Shown: positions 50,342 through 58,880 of the stretch, piece by piece
How the letters are laid out: every line of letters starts with the position of its first letter
Position numbering within the stretch: the first letter of the stretch is position 1
DNA from: JBFELU01 sp041572755
GTDB lineage: Bacteria > Actinomycetota > Acidimicrobiia > Spongiisociales > UBA11373
Reading direction: 5' to 3'
Assembly (NCBI GenBank): GCA_041572755.1
Contig: JBFFRY010000010.1
Location: 1 to 64,000 of the forward strand
Length of the DNA stretch: 64,000 nt
Position numbers and translations under genes: made by a program
Notes under the pieces: generated by a model
What the model was told of the DNA's origin: nothing
Database searches by the model: none
Seen by the model: the letters and a program-made list of their open reading frames with translations, nothing else

Positions 50342-51691
50342 ATGGACCTCGATGCGATCTTCAAGGCCTACGACGTGCGCGGCCTGGTCCCCGAACAGCT
50401 CGACGATGAGGCGGCGATGCGGATCGGGGCCGCCTTTGCCCGGTTCGCCGAATCCGATCGCATTGCGGTCGGTCGCGACTGCCGGGAGTCGTCCCCGGGC
50501 CTGGCGGATGCCCTCAAGGGCGGCATCACCTCGCAGGGCGTCGACGTCGACGACCTCGGGATGATCACCACCGACATGGTCTACTACGCCGCCGGGGCGC
50601 TGGACCGGCCGGGGGCCATGATCACCGCTTCGCACAACCCCAAGGGCTACAACGGGATCAAGTTGTGTCTGGCCGGCGCCGCCCCCGTCGGGATCGAGAG
50701 CGGGCTCGTCGAGGTGAAGCGGATGGCCGCCGGGGAGCTCGTGGCGGCACCGGAGGCGGGGCGGGTGGAGCCTCGGGGCGTGCTCGGCGACTATCTGGAG
50801 CACATGGCGTCCATCATCGACGTCGATTCGGTGGCTCCCCTCAGGGTGGCGGTGGACGGGGGGAACGGGGTGGCCGGGGTGGCGCTTCCCGGGGTGTTCG
50901 ATCGCCTCCCGGCGGAGCTCATCGGCTTGTACCTGGAGCCGGACGGCACCTTCCCCAACCACCATCCCGATCCCCTTCGGCCCGAGAATCTCGCCGACCT
51001 GGAAGCGTTGATGAGGAGCGAGAGGCCCGATCTGGGGGTGGCGTTCGACGGCGACGCCGATAGAGCGTTCTTCATCGACGACCGGTTGCACCCTCTCCCG
51101 GGCAGCACGATCACGGGGATGATCGCCTCGTGGTTCCTGGAGCGGGAGCCGGGCTCGACGATCGTGCACAACCTCATCTGCAGCCGGGCGGTGCCCGACC
51201 TGGTGACGGCCGCCGGCGGCACCCCGGTGCGCACCCGGGTGGGTCACTCGTTCATCAAGGGCGTGATGAAGGACACCGGAGCGGTGTTCGGTGGGGAGCA
51301 CTCCGGCCACTACTACTTTCGGGACAACTTCAGGGCCGACTCGGGGATCCTGGCGATGCTGGTGCTTCTCCAACTGCTCTCGGAGGAGGGCCGGCCGCTC
51401 TCGGAGGTGCGGACTCGCTTCGAGCCGTTCGCCCAGTCGGGCGAGATCAACTTCTCGGTCGAGAATCAGCAGGCGGCGACCGCCGCGGTGGCAGCCGCGT
51501 TCGGCGACGGTGAGCAGGATCGGTTGGACGGTCTCACCGTCTCCTGGGAGGACCGGTGGTTCAACCTGCGCCCCTCGAACACGGAGCCGGTGCTGAGGCT
51601 CAATGTGGAGGCTCCCGATCCGGAGGGGGTCGGCGGTCTGGTCGCCGCGGTCGAGGACGTCATCGAGGAGGCCAACCGTGCCGGTGCCTGA
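50342..51691 (+). CDS. manB: phosphomannomutase/phosphoglucomutase
   Basis: 449-residue alpha-D-phosphohexomutase: phosphoserine S97 in ITASHNPKGYNG, Mg loop D236-x-D238-x-D240 (FDGDADRAFF), sugar loop GGEHSGHYYF and C-terminal phosphate loop RPSNTEPVLRLN. Interconverts mannose-6-P and mannose-1-P for GDP-mannose. Next genes (Trm112, PGI/PMI) follow in tight overlap, the standard actinobacterial mannose operon. The ATG at 50342 gives the normal family N-terminus FKAYDVRG. Confidence 0.94.
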   Translation: MDLDAIFKAYDVRGLVPEQLDDEAAMRIGAAFARFAESDRIAVGRDCRESSPGLADALKGGITSQGVDVDDLGMITTDMVYYAAGALDRPGAMITASHNPKGYNGIKLCLAGAAPVGIESGLVEVKRMAAGELVAAPEAGRVEPRGVLGDYLEHMASIIDVDSVAPLRVAVDGGNGVAGVALPGVFDRLPAELIGLYLEPDGTFPNHHPDPLRPENLADLEALMRSERPDLGVAFDGDADRAFFIDDRLHPLPGSTITGMIASWFLEREPGSTIVHNLICSRAVPDLVTAAGGTPVRTRVGHSFIKGVMKDTGAVFGGEHSGHYYFRDNFRADSGILAMLVLLQLLSEEGRPLSEVRTRFEPFAQSGEINFSVENQQAATAAVAAAFGDGEQDRLDGLTVSWEDRWFNLRPSNTEPVLRLNVEAPDPEGVGGLVAAVEDVIEEANRAGA

Positions 51692-51854
51692 TGAGCTCCT
51701 CGAGATCATGATCTGTCCCGAGTGCGGTGGCGGCCTCGACGACCGGGGCGAGGCCCTGGTGTGCCGCGAGTGTGGTCTCCACTACCCGGTTCGCGATGGG
51801 ATCCCGGTCATGCTGCCCGAAGAGGCCTACCGTCCCGGCGAGGAGGCACCGTGA
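51678..51854 (+). CDS. Trm112 family zinc protein
   Basis: 58 residues: DELLEIMICPECGGGL...LVCRECGLHYPVRDGIPVMLPEEA, with four cysteines C13, C16, C29 and C32 for one zinc. Trm112-like proteins stabilise methyltransferases, but the bacterial role is not settled. GTG at 51678 (or 51684) with GGAGG six bases upstream; it overlaps manB by 14 bases and the next gene by four. Confidence 0.87.
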   Translation: MPVPDELLEIMICPECGGGLDDRGEALVCRECGLHYPVRDGIPVMLPEEAYRPGEEAP

Positions 51855-52849
51855 GGAACCTGATCGCCGAACTCCCGGCCCAGCTGCGCTGGGCCGCCGA
51901 AGTGAGCCTCATCGATGGGATCGAGGCCGAGGAGGCTCTGGTGGCGGGGATGGGGGGTTCCGGTATCGCCGGGGACATCGCCGCCGTGGTCGCCGAGGAG
52001 CGGGGCCGGCGTTCCTCGGTGCACAAGTCCTACGGGTTGCCGGGATGGGCGAAGCGGACGGATCCGCTGGTCGTGCTCGTCAGCCACAGTGGTGACACCG
52101 AGGAGACCCTGTCGGCGGCGGCTGCGGCGCTGAGCGCCGGAATCCGGCCGGCGGCGGTGACCACCGGGGGCCGGCTCGGTGACATGGCGGCCGAGAAGGG
52201 CTGGCCGCTGGTGATGGCGCCTCCGGGACCGCAACCTCGGGCCGCGGTCGGCTATCTGGCGGGAGGGGTGCTCCGCCTCCTGGAGAGCGCCGGGATGCTC
52301 CAGGGCACCGCCGATGATCTTCGCGAGGCCGCCGCCGTCGTGGAACGCCTTCTCGGTGGTGGGGATGGCCCGGCGGTGGCTCTCGCCGCCGATCTGGCGG
52401 AGGCACTCGAGGGCCGGGTGGCCGTCATCTACGGCGAGCACGGTCTGGCGGCGGTGGCTGCCAACCGCTGGAAGACTCAGCTCAATGAGAACGGGAAGGC
52501 GCCGGCCTACTGGTCGGTGCTCCCCGAACTGAACCACAACGAGATCGTCGGCTGGGACGCCTTCCCCGAGCTCGGCCGGGATCGGGTCGGCGTGGTGACG
52601 CTGTGCGATCGCGAGGCCCACCCCAGGGTGGCCTTGCGGGCCCGACTGACCACCGAGTCGATCGAGGGCAGGGTCGCCGTCGCCGGTGAGGTGGAGGCAC
52701 AGGGCGAGAGCGCGCTGGCCCGGTTGTTCAGCTTGTTCGTGATCGGCGATCTGGTGTCGGTCTCGGTCGCCGAGCGAGCCGGAGTCGATCCGATGACGGT
52801 GGAGCCGATCGCAGCCCTGAAACGCCGTCTCGCCGAGGAGGAAGGATGA
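51851..52849 (+). CDS. bifunctional phosphoglucose/phosphomannose isomerase-like SIS protein
   Basis: 332 residues with a SIS fold: LVAGMGGSGIAGDI, VVLVSHSGDTEETLSA, and a C-terminal PGI/PMI domain with NRWKTQLNENGKAPAYW and ELNHNEIVGW, whose His-Asn-Glu motif carries catalytic residues. It interconverts fructose-6-P with glucose-6-P or mannose-6-P; in mycobacteria the homologue (Rv3256c/TobH position) is similarly placed after manB. GTG start overlaps Trm112 (GTGA); its stop overlaps ahcY (ATGA). Confidence 0.88.
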   Translation: MRNLIAELPAQLRWAAEVSLIDGIEAEEALVAGMGGSGIAGDIAAVVAEERGRRSSVHKSYGLPGWAKRTDPLVVLVSHSGDTEETLSAAAAALSAGIRPAAVTTGGRLGDMAAEKGWPLVMAPPGPQPRAAVGYLAGGVLRLLESAGMLQGTADDLREAAAVVERLLGGGDGPAVALAADLAEALEGRVAVIYGEHGLAAVAANRWKTQLNENGKAPAYWSVLPELNHNEIVGWDAFPELGRDRVGVVTLCDREAHPRVALRARLTTESIEGRVAVAGEVEAQGESALARLFSLFVIGDLVSVSVAERAGVDPMTVEPIAALKRRLAEEEG

Positions 52850-54093
52850 ACCACGACATCGCCGACGGAAGCCTGGCTCCCGAGGGTGCGCTTCGCATCG
52901 AGTGGGCTGCCGGGCGGATGCCGGTGCTGGCGGCGCTGCGGGAGCGTTTCGCCGCCGAGCGCCCCCTGGATGGGGCCAGGATCGGGGCCTGCCTCCACGT
53001 GACGGCAGAGACGGCCAACCTCATGGGGGTTCTGCGCGCCGGGGGAGCCGAGGTGGCGCTGTGCGCCTCCAACCCGCTGAGCACTCAGGACGACGTGGCC
53101 GCCGCCCTGGTCGCCGACGGTGTGGATGTGTTCGCCGTGCGGGGTGAGGACTCTGCCCGCTACTACGACCACATCAGGGCGGTGCTCGATCGTGAGCCGC
53201 ATATCACGATGGATGACGGGGCGGACCTGGTCACCACCTTGCTGCGGGAGCGGCCCGGCCAGGATCCCGTCGGATCGACCGAGGAGACGACCACCGGGGT
53301 GATCCGTCTCCGGGCCATGGACGCCGACGGGGTGCTCCGTTTCCCGGTGGTTGCCGTCAACGACTCCGACACCAAGCACCTCTTCGACAACCGCCACGGG
53401 ACCGGGCAGTCGGCCCTCGACGGGATCATGCGGGCCACCAACCTGTTGTTCGCCGGCAAGACCGTGGTGGTCGTCGGGTTCGGCGATTGCGGCGTCGGCG
53501 TGGCAGCTCGGGCCGCCGGCCTGGGGGCTGCGGTGGTGGTGGTGGAGGTCGATCCGGTCCGGGCGCTGTCGGCGGCCATGGAGGGGTATCGGGTGATGAC
53601 GGCCGCCGACGCCGCGGCGGTGGGCGACGTGTTTGTGACGGTCACCGGCAACCTCCACGTGCTGCGAAGCGAGCACTTTGCTGTGATGAAGGACGGTGCG
53701 GTGCTGGCGAACGCCGGGCACTTCGACGTCGAGTTGGACCTCTCGGCCCTCGAAGGAGAGGCGACCGGGAGACGGCGGATCCGTCACGAGCTGGATGAGT
53801 GGACCATGCCCGACGGCCGCAGGGTGCTGGTGGTCGCCGAGGGGCGGCTGGTGAATCTGGGAGCCGCCGAGGGCCACCCGGCCGAGGTGATGGACATGTC
53901 GTTCGGGAATCAGGCTCTGGCCGCCGAGTGGCTGCTGCAGAACGGCGCCGACCTGGAGCCCCGGGTCTATCGCCTTCCGAAGCACCTGGACGCTGAGGTG
54001 GCCTCGATCGCCCTCGAGCGTCTTGGGGGAGGACTGGAGCAACTCACCCCGGAACAGGAGCGGTACCTGTCCTCCTGGGAGGAAGGGACCTAG
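52846..54093 (+). CDS. ahcY: adenosylhomocysteinase
   Basis: 415-residue S-adenosylhomocysteine hydrolase: SNPLSTQDDVAAAL, FAVRGEDSARYYDH, DDGADLVTTLL, ETTTGVIRL, AVNDSDTKHLFDN, NAD motif VVVGFGDCGVGVAARAAGLG and VTGNLHVLRSEHFAVMKDGA. It recycles SAH from methyltransferases to adenosine and homocysteine. The actinobacterial insertion around 150 is absent, so this is the shorter archaeal/bacterial form. Placed after the PGI/PMI gene as in other Actinomycetota. Confidence 0.95.
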   Translation: MNHDIADGSLAPEGALRIEWAAGRMPVLAALRERFAAERPLDGARIGACLHVTAETANLMGVLRAGGAEVALCASNPLSTQDDVAAALVADGVDVFAVRGEDSARYYDHIRAVLDREPHITMDDGADLVTTLLRERPGQDPVGSTEETTTGVIRLRAMDADGVLRFPVVAVNDSDTKHLFDNRHGTGQSALDGIMRATNLLFAGKTVVVVGFGDCGVGVAARAAGLGAAVVVVEVDPVRALSAAMEGYRVMTAADAAAVGDVFVTVTGNLHVLRSEHFAVMKDGAVLANAGHFDVELDLSALEGEATGRRRIRHELDEWTMPDGRRVLVVAEGRLVNLGAAEGHPAEVMDMSFGNQALAAEWLLQNGADLEPRVYRLPKHLDAEVASIALERLGGGLEQLTPEQERYLSSWEEGT

Positions 54094-54102
54094 CGGCCGG
54101 CC

Positions 54103-55869
54103 TCAGCCCACCGGCTCCCGAAGGTCGAGCACGGCGCGATCGGCCGACTCGATGACGTCGATGATCTCCCGGTCGACCAGCTCATCACGTTCCAGCAGCC
54201 CATCGCGGAGCGCTTCGATGAGATGGCGGTTGGCGCCGAGGAGGGTGGTGACCGCCCGCTTCTGTTCGTCGAGGAGCTCTTCGAGGGCGGTGCGGGCCCG
54301 GTCGTCGGCGAGCACGATCGACACCAGGTCGCCACCGAATGGACCCCCGTCGGCGGCCCGGAAGGAGGCGAGCGATCCGCCGAGGCCGAGACCGCCGACC
54401 ATCTCGGCGGCGATCCGGGTCGCCGCGGCCAAGTCCCCCCCGGGTCCGGTGCCCGACTCGCCGTAGAACAGTTCCTCGGCCACCATCCCGCCGAGTGAGA
54501 TCTGGATCATGGCCAGCGCTTCGGAGCGGCGCTGGGTGTAGCGCTCCTCCTTCTGGCTGTGGGCCAGCAGACCGAGCGCGTCCTTGCGCTTGACGATCGA
54601 CAGCACGTCGAGCTTGCGGGTCTTGCCGACCAAGTAGGCGACCACGGCATGTCCCGATTCGTGGGTGGCGATCGTTTCCCGTTCCTCGGGTGTGTACTCG
54701 GCCGGTTCGGCGAGGCCGATCTCCACGTCGAGGCGGGCCCGGCGCAGGTCGCTCACCCCGAGCTCTGCCCGGTCGTCGCGGAGGGCGAAGAGGAGTGCTT
54801 CATCGAAGAGACGTTCGAGGGATGCCGGCGAGTAGCCGATCGTCGAGGCGGCCAGGTCGTCTCGGGCGGTGTCGTCGACCGTCTCGTCGTGTGCCTTGCG
54901 GGCCAGGAAGTAGTCGATGAGCTCGCGACGCTCTTTGCGGGCCGGGAGCGGGAAGTGGAAGGTGCGGTCGAACCGGCCCGGGCGCAGCAGGGCGGGGTCG
55001 AGTGAGTCGGCCCGGTTGGTGGCACCGATGAGCAGGATGTTGGCGAATGGGGCCACCCGGGTGCGGATCTGACGATGCTGGGGCAGGAACTTGTTGAACG
55101 CTCGGATGATGGCGTTGCGGAACTTCATGCTGCGAGGGGGTTCGTCGAAGCTCTGCATCTGCACCAGGAGTTCGTTGACGACCCCGCCGACACCTTCGGA
55201 GATGGCGGAACGCTCGACGGTGCGGCCGTCCATGCGGCTCATGCCGCCCCGCTTGACGCCGATGGCGTCGAATTCCTCGATGAACCCGATGGCGCCGCCT
55301 TCGGCGCGGGCCACCTTGCGGAGGCGGCGGAAGTAGGAGCGGATCTTGCGGGCGGTCGCCCCGTACCACATGCTCTGGAATGCGGTGGAGGAGACGAAGA
55401 GGAACGGGACGCCTGCCTCGCGGGCCATCGCCTTGGCGGTGTGCGTCTTGCCCGTGCCGGGGGGGCCTTCGAAGAGGACGCCGCGGCGTGGCTGGCCGCC
55501 CATCTGGTCGCGGAAGTGGCGGTGGTTGAGGAACACGTCGAGGGTGTGGCGGACTTCGCCGAGCACCGGTCCGAGTCCCTTGACGTCGTCGAACCCGACC
55601 TCGATCTGTTCGGGGAGGTAGATGGTCTCCGGGGAGCGTCCGCTGCCGAGCATCGGGCCCACCAGCACGACTCCGATGAGGAGGATGATCAGGATGCCGG
55701 GCAGCCAGATGATCGCTTCCGGTGGGAGATTGGGCCAGCCGGGGGAGACCGGGTTGCCGTCGAGGATGCGCAGCCACATCCAGAGAACCAGCGGCGAGAG
55801 GATCCAGGCGACCTTGCGGAGCCTGCGGCGCCGTTGGCGTTCCCTGGTGACCTGTACGTCGACCGCCAT
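54103..55869 (-). CDS. FtsH-like membrane AAA+ metalloprotease, atypical
   Basis: 588 residues: two N-terminal helices (about 22-34 and 53-71) joined by a short loop, AAA module with Walker A GPPGTGKT (135-142) and SRH GATNRADSLDPALLRPGRFDR, then the M41 zinc site H403-E-x2-H407 (HESGH). Odd points: Walker B reads GFIEEFDAIG, with Glu in place of the usual Asp of FIDEIDA; and about 30 extra residues (PRSMKFRNAIIRAFNKFLPQ region, 245-275) sit before the SRH. This suggests a specialised paralogue rather than housekeeping FtsH. Divergent from comF with an operator-rich gap. Confidence 0.88.
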   Translation of the reverse strand: MAVDVQVTRERQRRRRLRKVAWILSPLVLWMWLRILDGNPVSPGWPNLPPEAIIWLPGILIILLIGVVLVGPMLGSGRSPETIYLPEQIEVGFDDVKGLGPVLGEVRHTLDVFLNHRHFRDQMGGQPRRGVLFEGPPGTGKTHTAKAMAREAGVPFLFVSSTAFQSMWYGATARKIRSYFRRLRKVARAEGGAIGFIEEFDAIGVKRGGMSRMDGRTVERSAISEGVGGVVNELLVQMQSFDEPPRSMKFRNAIIRAFNKFLPQHRQIRTRVAPFANILLIGATNRADSLDPALLRPGRFDRTFHFPLPARKERRELIDYFLARKAHDETVDDTARDDLAASTIGYSPASLERLFDEALLFALRDDRAELGVSDLRRARLDVEIGLAEPAEYTPEERETIATHESGHAVVAYLVGKTRKLDVLSIVKRKDALGLLAHSQKEERYTQRRSEALAMIQISLGGMVAEELFYGESGTGPGGDLAAATRIAAEMVGGLGLGGSLASFRAADGGPFGGDLVSIVLADDRARTALEELLDEQKRAVTTLLGANRHLIEALRDGLLERDELVDREIIDVIESADRAVLDLREPVG

Positions 55870-55905
55870 CTCGGCCCCGCTTCCTGCTCGTAGAGTGTCA
55901 GCGTA

Positions 55906-55920
55906 ACTACTCTGAGTAGT
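55906..55920. promoter_or_regulatory. inverted repeat ACTACTC-T-GAGTAGT (operator candidate)
   Basis: Perfect seven-base arms around one base in the 124-base divergent region between the FtsH-like gene and comF, 37 bases from the protease ATG. Good candidate repressor site on the protease promoter; no matching known operator recognised. Confidence 0.5.
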
Positions 55921-55959
55921 GATAGCGAGGTGATGTGATGGTCATTCTCCGGCCGGGGA

Positions 55960-55971
55960 GTGACTAGTCAC
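55960..55971. promoter_or_regulatory. perfect 12-bp palindrome GTGACTAGTCAC, copy 2
   Basis: Identical to the site at 47213, here 22 bases before the comF ATG in the same divergent region as the inverted repeat at 55906. Confidence 0.5.
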
Positions 55972-55993
55972 AGCCGGGTGTCACCGTGAGGGC

Positions 55994-56539
55994 ATGGGCG
56001 ACCTTCGCAGCGTCGGCAGGCCGGCACCGGCCCGGCTGGAACCGGTCGGCAGCCGCCGCCTTCCCGGCGGCACGGTGGTGCGGTCGGCGGGGCGGCACGC
56101 CGGGGAGGCCCGGCGGCTGGTCCATCTCCTCAAGTACCGGGGGCACGTGGGGGTGGCCCGGGTGCTGGCCGGGGCGATGGCCGATCTCATGGACCCTCGA
56201 GCGCGGGTCCTGGTGCCGGTGCCCCGCACGCTGGTGAGGCTGTGGCACTACGGCATCGACCCGGCAGCCGAGCTCGCCGAGGCCCTCGGCGCGTTGACCG
56301 AGCTCCCGGTGATGCGTGCCCTGTGGCGGCCGCTGTGGTGGCCACCGCGGGCCGGGCCCGCCCCGCAGCTGCGGGGAGAGCCCCGATTCCGGTTGCGCCG
56401 ACCCGTGGTCGGCGCGGTGCTCATCGATGATGTGGTCACCACCGGCCGCACCCTCGGAGCCGCCGCCGAGGCACTGGGGGGAGCCGTCTCCGCGGTCACC
56501 GCCACCTCCGCCTCCCCGACTGGTGCGCCCTCGGTATAG
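55994..56539 (+). CDS. comF: ComF-type phosphoribosyltransferase-domain protein
   Basis: 181 residues with LVHLLKYRGHVGVARVLA, VLVPVPRTLVRLWHYGIDPAAELAEAL and the PRPP-loop AVLIDDVVTTGRTLGAAAEAL, as in ComF/GntX proteins. The N-terminal CxxC zinc finger of full ComF is missing, so it is short for the family (usually 200-240). Possible roles are competence or nucleotide salvage; not established. Position directly before hpf and secA matches Rv3242c. Start ATG at 55994. Confidence 0.83.
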   Translation: MGDLRSVGRPAPARLEPVGSRRLPGGTVVRSAGRHAGEARRLVHLLKYRGHVGVARVLAGAMADLMDPRARVLVPVPRTLVRLWHYGIDPAAELAEALGALTELPVMRALWRPLWWPPRAGPAPQLRGEPRFRLRRPVVGAVLIDDVVTTGRTLGAAAEALGGAVSAVTATSASPTGAPSV

Positions 56540-56540
56540 T
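56535..56540 (+). promoter_or_regulatory. candidate -10 box (TATAGT) for hpf
   Basis: TATAGT at the end of comF, about 130 bases before the hpf GTG, would give a long untranslated leader. No good -35 is visible 17 bp upstream. The leader 56541-56671 otherwise shows only the hpf Shine-Dalgarno sequence. Confidence 0.35.
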
Positions 56541-56671
56541 GAGTGCACGGCCCTTCAGGGCGAACCGAGCGTTGGAGCGTGCGTGTCGCAGCGACCGCAT
56601 CGTCGATCAATCCGATGCTCTCCACCGCGGTCCCGGGAGGGATTCGGCGCGCCCTGAGGAAAGGAGATCCT

Positions 56672-57220
56672 GTGGAGGTTCGAGTCCACGGAAACCACAC
56701 CACCATCGCTCCCGATCTTCGGGACCTCGCCGCGGACAAGGTGGCTCACGCCGCCCGGGTCTTCGACGACGTGCTCTTCGCCGACGTCGAGTTCAGCGAG
56801 GAACAGAACCCCCGAATCGCCGACGGACGCTATCGCGTCGAGATCACCTCGACGGCGGCGGGTCAGGTGGTGCGGGTCGAGGCGGCGGCTTTCGACGAAC
56901 GGGCCGCACTCGACACGGCAGTGGACAAGTACGAGCGGCAGTTGCGCCGGCTGAAGGAGCGTCTCATCACCCGAGGTCGTCGTAGCAAACGGCTCAATGC
57001 GGCCCCCGAGGGCGTCGAAGAAGAGGGGGACATGATCGACGCGCACCGAATCGATCGGGTGAAGCGCTTCGACGTGAAGCCAATGACGCCTGAGGAGGCA
57101 GCCCTCCAAATGGACCTGCTGGAACACAACTTCTTTTTCTTCCTCAACGGGGAGACTGAGCGCTACGGCGTGCTGTACCGGCGACGGAACGGGTCCTTGG
57201 GGCTGATCGAGCCCCAGTGA
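56672..57220 (+). CDS. hpf: ribosome hibernation-promoting factor, long form
   Basis: 182 residues: N-terminal S30AE/YfiA domain (VEVRVHGNHTTIAPDLRDLA through AALDTAVDKYERQLRRLKERL), a linker and the C-terminal dimerisation domain (RIDRVKRFDVKPMTPEEAAL, HNFFFFLNGETERYGVLYRR). Long HPF makes inactive 100S ribosome dimers in stationary phase or stress. AAAGGAG five bases before GTG 56672 sets the start. It is followed by, and overlaps (GTGA), a response-regulator gene. Confidence 0.92.
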   Translation: MEVRVHGNHTTIAPDLRDLAADKVAHAARVFDDVLFADVEFSEEQNPRIADGRYRVEITSTAAGQVVRVEAAAFDERAALDTAVDKYERQLRRLKERLITRGRRSKRLNAAPEGVEEEGDMIDAHRIDRVKRFDVKPMTPEEAALQMDLLEHNFFFFLNGETERYGVLYRRRNGSLGLIEPQ

Positions 57221-57864
57221 CCAGGGTCCTCGTCGTCGATGACGTCGAGCTGTTTCGACGAGGCCTCGGCTCGTCGCTGACCGCAGCCGGATTCGAGGTC
57301 TGCGGCGAGGCCAGCGACGGTGAAGGAGCGGTCTCGGCCGCCGAGCAGCTGCAGCCCGACATCGTGGTGCTCGACATCCTCATGCCGGGGCTGTCGGGTC
57401 TCGAGGTCGTCGAGAAGATCCTCGCCGTGAGTCCGGAGGCCACCATCCTGCTCCTCACCGCCAGCGAGTCGCAGGAGGACCTGATCGAAGGGATCCGGGC
57501 CGGGGTCCGCGGCTACATCATCAAGGACGCCCCCTTCGAGGAGCTGGTGAAGGCGATCGAGGACGTGAATGCCGGTGGGGCCGTCGTGTCACCGAAGATG
57601 GCCGGCAAGCTCTTCGACGCACTCGCCCCGATGCTGCGCCACCACGACTTCACGGCCCCCCACAAACCGACGCTGACCGGGCGGGAGATCGAGGTCCTCG
57701 GCTACGTGGCCCAGGGAATGACCTCGAAACAGATCGGGCGCACCTTGTTCATCTCCGAGAACACGGTCAAGAACCACGTCCGCAACATCCTGGACAAGCT
57801 TGGCCTCCACTCCCGGAACGAGGCGGTGCTCTACGCCGTTCGCGAGAACCTGATCGAGTTGTGA
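57217..57864 (+). CDS. NarL/FixJ-family response regulator
   Basis: 215 residues: receiver domain 1-120 with acidic pocket VVDDVE (8-9), phosphoacceptor D53 (VVLDILMPG), LLTAS and K in YIIKDAP; linker; LuxR-type HTH at about 148-210 (LTGREIEVLGYVAQGMTSKQIGRTL, SENTVKNHVRNILDKLGL). No sensor kinase gene lies adjacent, so it is an orphan here. GTG start overlaps the hpf stop, making it the second gene of a coupled chain (hpf, RR, HEAT, HD-GYP). Confidence 0.92.
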   Translation: MTRVLVVDDVELFRRGLGSSLTAAGFEVCGEASDGEGAVSAAEQLQPDIVVLDILMPGLSGLEVVEKILAVSPEATILLLTASESQEDLIEGIRAGVRGYIIKDAPFEELVKAIEDVNAGGAVVSPKMAGKLFDALAPMLRHHDFTAPHKPTLTGREIEVLGYVAQGMTSKQIGRTLFISENTVKNHVRNILDKLGLHSRNEAVLYAVRENLIEL

Positions 57865-58880
57865 TCATGGCGGGGCCTGGTGAACTCGCCGCCGAATCGT
57901 GGGACGGGGCCGGTGTCGTCCTCGAAACCCGTCTCGACGACCTTCCCCCGGAGTTGATCGCTCGCATCCGCGCCGAGGCCGTCTCCGATCCCGGCATGGC
58001 CGGTGTCGCAACCCTGCGGGACCTGCTCCGCATCGAGACCCGCGAAGCCCGCTTCAAGCGGGTGTTGCGGGTGTGGGAGGGGAAGGTCGTGGCCGCCCTT
58101 CGGGCTCGAGATCTCGCCGCCGCGGAAGCCTGGTTCAAGTCGGTGACGGTGCATCCCACCTTTCCCGGCGAGTTCGTGGCGCACGTGCAGCGGGCCTTTC
58201 AAGCCTTGGCCCGGCCGGCGGTCATCGATGATCTCCTGGAGTGGCTGGTCGCCGAGGAGAAGATCGAGGAGGGCGCCGCCCTCCTGGCGGCCTGGGGCGA
58301 ACCGGTCGTCAACCGCATCGTGGAGTTGATGGCCATGGAAGAGCCGCCGATCAGCCGCCGGCACCAGGTGGATCTGCTGGCGGTGGTCGGTCGCTCGGAC
58401 ACCCGGCTGCTCATCATGCATCTCAACGATCGGCGTTGGTTCATCGCTCGCAACATGGCGATCGCCATCGGTCGCACCGGGCGACTGCAGGGTGTGGGGC
58501 CGTTGCGGAGCCTGCTCAGTCATCCCGACCCCCGGGTGCGAGTCGAGGCTCTGCGGGGCGTGGCGGCGCTGGATTCGGACTTGGGATTGCCCGACATCGT
58601 CAAAGGCTTCCGGGACGACAACCCTCGGGTCCGCCAGGCCGCGGTGACCCTCCTCAGGGCTTCGCCGAATCCGCAGGTGATTCCGGTGCTGGCCGGCCTC
58701 GTGGAGCGGGGCGGTTTGAGCGGCGCCGACAGCGAGCGCCTGGTCGAGGTGATCGCCGAGCGCAAGGGCCCGGAAGCGGAGGCTGCGCTGCGTCGCTTCG
58801 CCGAGCGCCGCTTCGCCCGGGGAGGGGCCCGAGCCGCCCGGGAGGCGGCTCGCAGGGCTCTGAAGGGGCGGACCTCATGA
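57861..58880 (+). CDS. HEAT-repeat protein
   Basis: 339 residues, predominantly helical. The C-terminal half contains HEAT/PBS-lyase-like repeats (DDRRW-type FIARNMAIAIGRTG, GPLRSLLSHPDPRVRVEALRG, DIVKGFRDDNPRVRQAAVTLL). N-terminal half is helical but unassigned. Such repeats form protein-binding solenoids and probably scaffold a partner encoded next door. The GTG overlaps the regulator stop and its stop overlaps the HD-GYP start (ATGA), so all four products are made together. Confidence 0.85.
   Translation: MIMAGPGELAAESWDGAGVVLETRLDDLPPELIARIRAEAVSDPGMAGVATLRDLLRIETREARFKRVLRVWEGKVVAALRARDLAAAEAWFKSVTVHPTFPGEFVAHVQRAFQALARPAVIDDLLEWLVAEEKIEEGAALLAAWGEPVVNRIVELMAMEEPPISRRHQVDLLAVVGRSDTRLLIMHLNDRRWFIARNMAIAIGRTGRLQGVGPLRSLLSHPDPRVRVEALRGVAALDSDLGLPDIVKGFRDDNPRVRQAAVTLLRASPNPQVIPVLAGLVERGGLSGADSERLVEVIAERKGPEAEAALRRFAERRFARGGARAAREAARRALKGRTS

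Noticed and set aside
55938..55967. Nine-codon mini-frame (MVILRPGSD) ending inside the GTGACTAGTCAC palindrome
   Set aside because: It has an AGG seven bases upstream, but at this length chance is the best explanation and no attenuation-like hairpin follows.
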